In this document: positions 7,881 through 13,239 of the stretch, piece after piece
How positions within the stretch are numbered: position 1 is the stretch's first letter
Layout: each line of letters starts with the position of its first letter
Source of the DNA: an uncultured Lachnospiraceae bacterium
Lineage (GTDB): Bacteria > Bacillota > Clostridia > Lachnospirales > Lachnospiraceae
Assembly (NCBI GenBank): GCA_910584695.1
Contig: CAJUBR010000074.1
Span: 1 to 13,239 of the forward strand
Direction of reading: 5' to 3'
Length of the DNA stretch: 13,239 nucleotides
Translations under genes and position numbers: made by a program
The notes under the pieces: model-generated
Seen by the model: only the letters and a program-made list of their open reading frames with translations
Told to the model about the DNA's origin: nothing
Databases searched by the model: none

Positions 7881-9416
7881 ATGTCAGGACAAAATAAGCA
7901 GAAAACAAAAAATGAAAGAAAATTTCATTTTTTTCAAAATAGAAACAGAAAAGCTTTAAAAAATGGAGGCTACAGTGTTCTGCTTTCCGTTATTGTGATT
8001 GCGGTAGTAGTTGTGATAAACCTGATTACCGGTCAGATTCCCAGCAAGTACACACAGGTTGATATCAGTACAGGAAAGCTTTACACGATTGGAGACGAAA
8101 CAAAAAATATTTTAAAGAATCTGGAAGAGGATATTACGATTTACCACATTGTACAGTCAGGAAATGAAGATTCAAATGTGGAAAAGCTGCTTCGGCAATA
8201 TGAAGAAGGTTCTGCTCATATTAAGGTAGAAAAAAGAGATCCTGTAGTATCTCCGGGATTTACCAGCACTTATACAGAGGAAAACGTAGCAGAAAATAGT
8301 TTGATTATAGTAGGGAAGAATAGAAATAAAGTTATTTCCGGCAGCAGTATTTATGAAACGGAAATAGATTATTCTACCTATCAGGAAAAAACAACCGGAT
8401 TTGATGGTGAAGGGCAGATTACCAGTGCCATTTCTTATGTTACATCTGGCGAAATGCCGGTTCTTTATTATCTGGAAGGGCATGGCGAAGTCAGTCTGCC
8501 TTCTGCATTGATAGAACGGATAGAAAAGGCAAATGTGGAATTGAAGTCTCTAAGTTTATTGACAGCAGACAAAGTACCGGAGGATGCGGCTGGATTGTTG
8601 TTAAATTCACCGGAAAAGGATTATTCAAAGGAAGAAGCCCAGAAGGTAACAGAATATCTGAAAAAGGGTGGGAAAGCAATGATGATCAGTGATTATGTGG
8701 GGCAGGATATGCCTAATTACCGGGGCATTCTGGAAGAATATGGAATTCAGGTTACAGATGGTATTGTAATTGAGAGTGATAAGAATAAATATGTACAACA
8801 GCCCTATTATCTGGTGCCGGATGTCAATGCTTCAGAGGTGACAAGCGGTATGACAGATGGTTCCAGCTATGTACTAATGACTGGATGTCTTGGCTTTTCC
8901 GTAGCAGATGATGTGCGGGATACGTTAAATATCAGTCAGATTCTTACAACCTCGGATGGTGCATTTGTTAAAACAGATCCTGAAAATATGAAGTCATATG
9001 ACAAAGAGGATGGAGATGCAGACGGACCATATACAGTAGGTGTGGTTATTTCGGAGGAGGTAGGCAGTACAGATAATGATTCGGGCACAGATAGTGAAGA
9101 TAAAGATTCCACTTCTGCTAATAAGTCCAGACAGACGCAGATTGTTTGCTTTGCATCTTCGGCTATTTTAGATGAATCCGTAAACAATATGGTGTCGGAC
9201 GGAAATTACACACTCTATATGAACAGCCTGAACTGGATGGTGGATGCAGGGGAAAGTAATAATATAGTTTCCATTGCCAGTAAATCTGTAGAGACGCAGT
9301 ATCTGACAGTAACCGCTGGAAAAGCAGCATTTTTTGCAGTTATCCTATGCTTTCTGCTTCCGATTGCCTGTCTGATTGTGGGTGGGGTAATCTGTTATCG
9401 CAGAAAACGCAGATAA
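7881..9416 (+). CDS. GldG-like ABC transporter auxiliary protein
   Basis: A 511-residue protein with a basic N-terminus, one membrane helix (about residues 31-50), a large extracytoplasmic domain and a C-terminal membrane helix (about 484-504) ending in CYRRKRR. The post-helix sequence QVDISTGKLYTIGDETKNILKNL is the hallmark start of the GldG / ABC_transp_aux family. These proteins accompany GldA/GldF-like ATPase-permease pairs, including in non-gliding bacteria. The role is unproven; it may bind substrate or envelope components outside the membrane. An acidic, Ser/Asp-rich insertion (about 392-419) interrupts the domain before the conserved QIVCFASSAILDE segment. AGGAGG (7867-7872) overlaps the permease stop codon and lies 8 nt before the ATG, so the two genes are probably coupled. 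Confidence 0.88.
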   Translation: MSGQNKQKTKNERKFHFFQNRNRKALKNGGYSVLLSVIVIAVVVVINLITGQIPSKYTQVDISTGKLYTIGDETKNILKNLEEDITIYHIVQSGNEDSNVEKLLRQYEEGSAHIKVEKRDPVVSPGFTSTYTEENVAENSLIIVGKNRNKVISGSSIYETEIDYSTYQEKTTGFDGEGQITSAISYVTSGEMPVLYYLEGHGEVSLPSALIERIEKANVELKSLSLLTADKVPEDAAGLLLNSPEKDYSKEEAQKVTEYLKKGGKAMMISDYVGQDMPNYRGILEEYGIQVTDGIVIESDKNKYVQQPYYLVPDVNASEVTSGMTDGSSYVLMTGCLGFSVADDVRDTLNISQILTTSDGAFVKTDPENMKSYDKEDGDADGPYTVGVVISEEVGSTDNDSGTDSEDKDSTSANKSRQTQIVCFASSAILDESVNNMVSDGNYTLYMNSLNWMVDAGESNNIVSIASKSVETQYLTVTAGKAAFFAVILCFLLPIACLIVGGVICYRRKRR

Positions 9417-9439
9417 TAAAGAATAATGGGATATGAATG

Positions 9440-9467
9440 GAGGTGGACCGCATAATTTGTCCGCCTC
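9440..9467 (+). other. Hairpin between the GldG-like and DUF4340-like genes
   Basis: GAGGTGGAC (9440-9448) pairs with GTCCGCCTC (9459-9467) over 9 bp with one G-U pair and a 10-nt loop. No T-run follows, so it is not a standard terminator. It sits in the only long gap (88 bp) of an otherwise tightly packed operon and may act in mRNA processing, stability or partial attenuation. Confidence 0.6.
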
Positions 9468-9504
9468 TTAACAGATCGTGTGAAGTAGAAAGGAAATGAA
9501 GGAT

Positions 9505-10137
9505 ATGAAAAAGAAGAAATTACTTCCACTGGTGCTTTGTATTTTATTACTGGTCGCTTTGCTGCTGGTATATTTTATACTCAGGGATTATAACAGAGAA
9601 ACAGAAGAAAATACAGATTCGGTGATCCAGGTTCTGGATGTTGCAGCCAGTGATATTACATCAATCCACTTTAGTGTGGAAGATCGAGAGGAAACATTTG
9701 CATTAAAAGATGATATATGGAAACTGGAAAAAGACGAATCCTTTGAGGTAGATGGGGATAAACTGAACAACCTGATTTTGGCAATAACGGGAATGACTGC
9801 CGACCGGAAGCTGGAAGCGGTAACGGATATTGGGGAATACGGATTGGATCAACCGGTTCAAACTGCGGTATTGACAGACCAAAATGGGAATACGCATACC
9901 ATTTACTGGGGAAAATCAAATACCTCCACAAACAGTGATTATATTTATCTGGATGATCAACCGGATATTGTTTATACGGTAAGTTACAGTGTGTTGGAAA
10001 GTTTTGGAAAAACGTTAGAAGATTATAAAAAACCGGAGGATTCTTCTGAGAATGATACAGAAAGGAAGGATCAGGAACTTTCTGAAAGCGATATAGAGGA
10101 GAAAACCTCAGAGGGAGAGAAAACTGGAAAGGAATAG
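9505..10137 (+). CDS. DUF4340-like membrane-anchored protein
   Basis: A 210-residue protein with a basic N-terminus (MKKKK), one membrane helix (about residues 6-26) and an extracytoplasmic domain. SDITSIHFSVEDREETFALKDD, IWKLEKDESFEVDGDKLNNLI and the later EYGLDQPVQTAVLTDQNG segment match the repeating unit of DUF4340 proteins, which are encoded beside GldG-like ABC systems. Only one unit is visible, so it appears shorter than many family members, and it ends in a hydrophilic acidic tail (about 176-210). The ATG at 9505 is preferred: AGGAAA at 9491-9496 is well spaced for it, while the in-frame ATG at 9496 overlaps that site. It is the last gene of the ABC operon; its function is unknown. 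No convincing terminator follows it. Confidence 0.8.
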   Translation: MKKKKLLPLVLCILLLVALLLVYFILRDYNRETEENTDSVIQVLDVAASDITSIHFSVEDREETFALKDDIWKLEKDESFEVDGDKLNNLILAITGMTADRKLEAVTDIGEYGLDQPVQTAVLTDQNGNTHTIYWGKSNTSTNSDYIYLDDQPDIVYTVSYSVLESFGKTLEDYKKPEDSSENDTERKDQELSESDIEEKTSEGEKTGKE

Positions 10138-10302
10138 ATATATGGAATTTTTATATAAATGAAGAAAATTCACATGGGCATGTAATAAGATGAAATATAT
10201 ATATGATAATTATGACGAAAAAGATTGTAAAAAATACACAAGAGCAATGGGAATACTAGACCAATAAACGGATGTAGCAGATATAGAAGTTCAAAATCAT
10301 GG
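10138..10302. other. AT-rich intergenic stretch before the nrdD promoter
   Basis: Very AT-rich, with a small palindrome ACATG-GG-CATGT (10172-10183) and only weak AT stems that could end the upstream operon. A 25-codon ORF (10190-10267) has no ribosome-binding site and is not called. The remainder of the 318-bp gap (10303-10455) holds the nrdD promoter, operator and leader described separately. Confidence 0.6.
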
Positions 10303-10331
10303 TTGCATTTTTTAGAGAAGTGATTTACAAT
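10303..10331 (+). promoter_or_regulatory. nrdD promoter
   Basis: TTGCAT (10303-10308) and TACAAT (10326-10331) match the -35 and -10 consensus and are separated by exactly 17 bp. Transcription would start near 10338, giving a leader of about 118 nt before the nrdD ATG. The NrdR-box-like site begins 2 bp downstream of the -10, where a bound repressor would block initiation. Confidence 0.7.
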
Positions 10332-10332
10332 A

Positions 10333-10380
10333 ACACAAGATGTTGTGCCAGAGGTCAAAGTCTGGCACATTATTTACTTA
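10333..10380 (+). promoter_or_regulatory. NrdR-box-like operator pair
   Basis: ACACAAGATGTTGTGC (10333-10348) matches the NrdR-box pattern acaCwAtatATwGtgt at 13 of 16 positions, including most of the conserved core. A weaker second match (10365-10380, about 10 of 16) starts 32 bp downstream, close to the spacing normal for tandem NrdR boxes. NrdR is the nucleotide-sensing repressor of ribonucleotide reductase genes, and this site overlaps the expected nrdD transcription start. The first box is convincing; the second is marginal. Confidence 0.65.
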
Positions 10381-10455
10381 GATGGGAGATTGAAATTGCA
10401 ATCTTTTTGTATATGCAGAATGCCGGTGGTATTCTGGAGTTTTGGAGGAATTATC
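10338..10455 (+). other. Structured 5' leader of nrdD
   Basis: Three successive hairpins can form: TGTGCCAGA/TCTGGCACA (10344-10352 with 10361-10369, perfect 9 bp, 8-nt loop); AGATTG/CAATCT (10387-10392 with 10399-10404), followed by four more T and so resembling a weak intrinsic terminator; and CAGAATGCC/GGTATTCTG (10416-10424 with 10428-10436, 9 bp with one G-U pair, 3-nt loop), 7 nt before the GGAGG site. No known riboswitch class was recognised. Confidence 0.45.
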
Positions 10456-12618
10456 ATGAGAATTATTAAACGTAGTGGAACAGAGGTAGCATTTGATATA
10501 TCCAAGATTGTTGCCGCAGTGGAGAAGGCTAACAAAGAAGTGGTGGAGAAGGAATCTCTTACATCAGAGCAGATTAATGAGATTGCTAAGAAAGTTACTC
10601 TCACCTGCAGCGGCATGAACAGGGCTTTTAGTGTAGAGGAAGTCCAGGATATGGTTGAGAATGAGATTATGGAGACTCAGGCATTTGAGGTGGCAAGAAA
10701 ATATATTACATACCGTTATAAGAGAGCTTTGGTCCGCAAAGTAAATTCTACGGATGAACAGATTTTAAGTCTGATTGAATGTGACAATGAGGAAGTAAAA
10801 CAAGAGAATTCCAACAAAAATCCGATTGTAAACAGTGTACAAAGAGATTATATGGCAGGGGAAGTAAGTAAAGATATTACAAAGAGATTCCTGCTTCCGG
10901 ATAAAATTGTAAAAGCACATGAAGAGGGAATCATTCATTTTCACGATGCGGATTATTTTGCACAGCATATGCACAATTGCTGTCTTGTGAATTTAGAAGA
11001 TATGCTGCAGAACGGAACAGTAATCAGTGAGACAATGATTGATCGTCCGAAGAGTTTTTCAACGGCTTGTAATATTGCGACTCAGAGTATTGCACAGATT
11101 GCAAGTTCCCAGTATGGGGGACAGAGTATTACCCTTTCGCATTTGGCACCATTTGTGGATGTCAGCCGCCAGAAATATCTAAAGATCGTAAGAGAGGAAT
11201 ATGAGAAGGCAGGCTTAGCTATTCAAGAAGAGCAAATTGCCAAGATTGCGGAATTAAGAGTACGGGAAGAAATCAAGCGTGGTGTGCAGATGATTCAATA
11301 TCAGGTTATCACGTTGATGACAACCAATGGGCAGGCACCATTTGTTACGGTGTTTATGTATCTGAATGAGGTGCCGGAAGGACGTACAAGGGATGATTTG
11401 TCACTGGTAATTGAAGAGATGTTAAAGCAGAGGATTTTGGGGGTTAAAAATGAAAAAGGCATTTATATTACCCCGGCTTTTCCAAAACTGATTTATGTAT
11501 TGGAAGAGGATAATGTAAGAGAGGGTTCTAAATATTGGGAGCTTACAAAATTGGCTGCTACCTGTACGGCAAAGCGTATGGTTCCGGATTATATTTCGGA
11601 AAAGGTAATGAAGAACCTGAAAGAGGGTAACTGTTATCCTTGTATGGGATGTCGTTCTTTTTTAACGGTATATCACGACGAAGAGAACAAACCGAAATTT
11701 TATGGGCGTTTTAATCAGGGAGTTGTTACACTAAATCTTGTAGACGTTGCATGTTCCTCAGGCGGAGATATGGAAAGATTCTGGGATATTCTGGAGGAAA
11801 GATTGCAGCTTTGTTATGAAGCATTAATGTGCAGACATGAGCGCCTTAAAGGAACACTTTCAGACGTGGCACCAATTTTATGGCAGTATGGTGCATTGGC
11901 AAGACTTCGGAAAGGAGAGACAATTGATAAGCTGCTTTATAACGGATATTCGACGATTTCTCTGGGGTATGCCGGACTTTGTGAGTGTACCCGTTATATG
12001 ACCGGACTTTCTCATACGAATCCGGAAGCAACACCGTTTGCATTAGAGGTTATGGAGCGGTTAAATGATGCCTGTGCCAAGTGGGCAGAAGAAACTAGCA
12101 TTGCATTTAGTATTTATGGAACACCGTTGGAGTCTACAACTTACAAATTTGCAAAATGTCTGCAAAAGCGGTTTGGAATTATTGAAGGTGTTACAGACAG
12201 GAATTATATTACAAATAGTTATCACGTACATGTTACAGAGGAAATTGATGCATTTCATAAGCTTATTTTTGAATCCAAATTTCAAAGGCTTTCGCCAGGC
12301 GGGGCGGTAAGCTATGTAGAGGTGCCTGATATGCAGAATAATATTGATGCGGTTCTTTCCGTTATGCAGCATATATATGATAATATTATGTATGCAGAAC
12401 TGAATACCAAGAGTGATTACTGCCAGAAATGTGGTTTTAGCGGAGAGATTAAGATTGTGAAGGACGAAGAGGGAAAACTGGTTTGGAAGTGTCCGGATTG
12501 TGGGAATACAGATCAGGATACCATGAATGTGGCAAGACGTACCTGTGGTTATATCGGAACACAATTTTGGAATCAGGGACGTACGCAGGAGATTCAGGAG
12601 AGAGTGCTTCATTTATAA
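10456..12618 (+). CDS. nrdD: Anaerobic ribonucleoside-triphosphate reductase, class III
   Basis: A 720-residue, full-length class III reductase that makes deoxyribonucleoside triphosphates without oxygen, using a glycyl radical. The N-terminus is an ATP-cone (about residues 1-95, MRIIKRSGTEVAFDISKIVAAV), the usual allosteric dATP/ATP site. HNCCLVNLED (Cys175-Cys176) and CYPCMGCRSFL (Cys393, 396, 399) hold the likely catalytic cysteines; Cys399 of MGCRS is the probable thiyl site by family analogy. Near the C-terminus, CQKC (656, 659) and CPDC (679, 682) form the zinc site, followed by RRTCGYIG with the glycyl radical Gly698. The ATG at 10456 is chosen because GGAGG (10444-10448) lies 7 nt upstream and the ATP-cone begins there; an in-frame extension upstream runs through the operator and leader. 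The activase gene nrdG does not follow: a convergent csp gene does. Confidence 0.97.
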   Translation: MRIIKRSGTEVAFDISKIVAAVEKANKEVVEKESLTSEQINEIAKKVTLTCSGMNRAFSVEEVQDMVENEIMETQAFEVARKYITYRYKRALVRKVNSTDEQILSLIECDNEEVKQENSNKNPIVNSVQRDYMAGEVSKDITKRFLLPDKIVKAHEEGIIHFHDADYFAQHMHNCCLVNLEDMLQNGTVISETMIDRPKSFSTACNIATQSIAQIASSQYGGQSITLSHLAPFVDVSRQKYLKIVREEYEKAGLAIQEEQIAKIAELRVREEIKRGVQMIQYQVITLMTTNGQAPFVTVFMYLNEVPEGRTRDDLSLVIEEMLKQRILGVKNEKGIYITPAFPKLIYVLEEDNVREGSKYWELTKLAATCTAKRMVPDYISEKVMKNLKEGNCYPCMGCRSFLTVYHDEENKPKFYGRFNQGVVTLNLVDVACSSGGDMERFWDILEERLQLCYEALMCRHERLKGTLSDVAPILWQYGALARLRKGETIDKLLYNGYSTISLGYAGLCECTRYMTGLSHTNPEATPFALEVMERLNDACAKWAEETSIAFSIYGTPLESTTYKFAKCLQKRFGIIEGVTDRNYITNSYHVHVTEEIDAFHKLIFESKFQRLSPGGAVSYVEVPDMQNNIDAVLSVMQHIYDNIMYAELNTKSDYCQKCGFSGEIKIVKDEEGKLVWKCPDCGNTDQDTMNVARRTCGYIGTQFWNQGRTQEIQERVLHL

Positions 12619-12621
12619 TGT

Positions 12622-12649
12622 ATACAAGAAAGTCAGCGGTATCTTGTAT
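12622..12649 (+). other. Hairpin just after nrdD
   Basis: ATACAAGA (12622-12629) pairs with TCTTGTAT (12642-12649) over 8 bp with a 12-nt loop, starting 4 nt after the nrdD stop codon. The sequence after it on the + strand is GTAAAAAGGGG, with no U-tract, so it is not a canonical terminator. It may protect the nrdD 3' end. Confidence 0.5.
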
Positions 12650-12651
12650 GT

Positions 12652-12704
12652 AAAAAGGGGTTGTTTTATATATTTCAGTTTTTGAGATATATAAAACAAC
12701 CCCT
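12652..12704 (-). terminator. Terminator of the csp gene, shared with convergent nrdD
   Basis: A perfect 18-bp stem (12656-12673 with 12687-12704) with a 13-nt loop that can pair further. On the minus strand the GGGGTTGTTTTATATAT-type arm pair ends in CCCC followed by five T (12656-12652), a proper intrinsic terminator for csp, about 60 nt past its stop codon. On the plus strand the stem is followed by GATTCATG with no U-tract, so nrdD termination here would be weaker. Confidence 0.85.
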
Positions 12705-12762
12705 GATTCATGCTTAAGCTCTTAAAACCATGTAGTATGATTTTAACCCGTTGCCATAAGAA

Positions 12763-12969
12763 TTAAGCTTCTACAGTTACATTTACTGCCTGAGCACCTT
12801 TAGCACCCTGCTCAATATCAAATGCTACAGACTGACCTTCTTCAAGAGTCTTGAAACCGTCTGCAACAATACCAGAAAAATGTACGAATACATCCTCGCC
12901 AGTTTCGCTGTTAGTGATGAAGCCAAACCCTTTCGTTGAATTGAACCATTTTACTGTACCTTTGTTCAT
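12763..12969 (-). CDS. csp: Cold-shock protein (CspA family)
   Basis: A 68-residue single cold-shock domain of normal length for bacterial Csp proteins, which bind single-stranded RNA and DNA and melt RNA secondary structure. RNP1 is KGFGFI (residues 13-18) and RNP2 is VFVHF (27-31), preceded by the usual GTVKWFN start, with the aromatic residues Trp8, Phe15, Phe17, Phe28 and Phe31 in place. The ATG at 12969 (minus strand) is chosen because AGGAGG lies 8 nt upstream and the family always starts at this point. A longer in-frame start near 13083 would translate the promoter and leader and is rejected. The gene is monocistronic and converges on nrdD, with a shared long hairpin. Whether it is induced by cold or expressed constitutively cannot be told from the protein. 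Confidence 0.97.
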   Translation of the reverse strand: MNKGTVKWFNSTKGFGFITNSETGEDVFVHFSGIVADGFKTLEEGQSVAFDIEQGAKGAQAVNVTVEA

Positions 12970-13064
12970 GAAAAGTACCTCCTTTAAATTAATTGTATCA
13001 TAGAGGTATTGTGAATACCAAAACATAGCGAGAAGTATTGGTATCGTTAACGCTTTATAAATAC
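12970..13064 (-). other. csp 5' leader with two mutually exclusive hairpins
   Basis: The predicted transcript starts near 13064, about 95 nt before the csp ATG. ATACCAA/TTGGTAT (13038-13044 with 13015-13021) forms a 7-bp stem with a 16-nt loop. GGTATT-CAC-AATACC (13005-13019, minus-strand reading) forms a 6-bp stem with a 3-nt loop. Both use positions 13015-13019, so only one can form at a time. The leader ends in the AAAGGAGG ribosome-binding site (about 12978-12985). Confidence 0.5.
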
Positions 13065-13070
13065 ACGCAT

Positions 13071-13099
13071 AGTTTACCATCAATAAAATTGGAAGTCAA
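13071..13099 (-). promoter_or_regulatory. csp promoter
   Basis: On the minus strand, TTGACT (13099-13094), a 17-bp spacer and TAAACT (13076-13071) match the -35 and -10 consensus. TGG directly before the -10 makes it an extended -10 promoter. The DNA upstream (13100-13135) is almost pure A/T and may act as an UP element, consistent with strong csp expression. Confidence 0.75.
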
Positions 13100-13239
13100 T
13101 GAAATATGAGTAAAAATAATAAAAAATTTTAGCAGATTTCAGAGAATCAGCATTTATTGGATTAAACACATTGAATGCGTGAAAAATCCCATCTTTGACA
13201 GTTTGTTAAGTATAAAAACCGCTGTAGGCTAGTATCCAT
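13100..13239. other. AT-rich end region, no gene called
   Basis: The last 140 bp hold the AT-rich tract upstream of the csp promoter. A consensus -35 (TTGACA, 13195-13200, + strand) has no -10 at the right distance. On the minus strand, a frame open to the window edge ends in TAA after about 25 codons; it may be the tail of a neighbouring gene but is too short to judge. Confidence 0.4.

Noticed and set aside
10190..10267. 25-codon ORF upstream of nrdD
   Set aside because: No ribosome-binding site, very AT-rich, no recognisable sequence.
10345..10455. In-frame N-terminal extension of nrdD
   Set aside because: It would translate the operator and hairpin leader, has no family-like sequence, and the ATG at 10456 has a well-spaced GGAGG and begins the ATP-cone.
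12061..12612. 183-codon minus-strand ORF inside nrdD
   Set aside because: Antisense to the most conserved part of nrdD, including the zinc and glycyl-radical region; no sign of independent coding.
12970..13083. In-frame N-terminal extension of the cold-shock protein
   Set aside because: It overlaps the promoter and leader, and the family begins at the M-x-x-GTVKWF start with its own AGGAGG.
13195..13235. TTGACA as a + strand promoter near the right edge
   Set aside because: No -10 at 16-18 bp; TATAAA is 10 bp away and TAGTAT 29 bp away.

Overview
The window looks like chromosomal DNA from a low-GC anaerobic Clostridia, most likely a Lachnospiraceae relative of Roseburia, Blautia or Agathobacter. 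This is inferred from the AT-rich base composition, strong AGGAGG ribosome-binding sites, an oxygen-sensitive NrdD-type ribonucleotide reductase, a 'cytidylate kinase-like' protein and a Gld-like ABC operon with a DUF4340-like subunit. No phage, insertion sequence, CRISPR array, tRNA or rRNA was seen. Most of the window is ordinary core or accessory chromosome.

Layout. (1) Positions 3-3242, + strand: the 3' part of a large membrane-bound hybrid sensor histidine kinase with two receiver domains; its 5' end lies outside the window. (2) 3508-4863, +: an ArsB/NhaD/SLC13-type permease closed by a strong intrinsic terminator (4880-4909). (3) 5097-5687, +: a cytidylate kinase-like protein closed by a second strong terminator (5694-5739). 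(4) 5918-10137, +: a four-component operon of ABC ATPase, ABC-2 permease, GldG-like auxiliary protein and DUF4340-like lipid-anchorless membrane protein. The ATPase is interrupted by an in-frame TAA at 6239-6241, between its Q-loop and its signature motif. (5) 10303-12618, +: nrdD, with a recognisable promoter, an NrdR-box-like operator and a leader able to form three hairpins. (6) 12763-12969, - strand: a 68-residue cold-shock protein with an extended -10 promoter and a leader that can form two mutually exclusive hairpins. It converges on nrdD across a long hairpin whose U-tract serves the minus strand.

How the genes work together. Only the ABC operon is a clear functional unit. ATPase and permease would form the transporter, and the GldG-like and DUF4340-like proteins would be membrane-anchored extracytoplasmic partners. 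The substrate is unknown. Three of its four proteins carry acidic, low-complexity stretches. The sensor kinase, permease, kinase-like gene, nrdD and csp look like independent transcription units.

The observations most worth a second look are the in-frame stop that splits the ABC ATPase, the NrdR operator and structured leader of nrdD, the switch-like csp leader, and the absence of nrdG beside nrdD. No wholly new system is evident.
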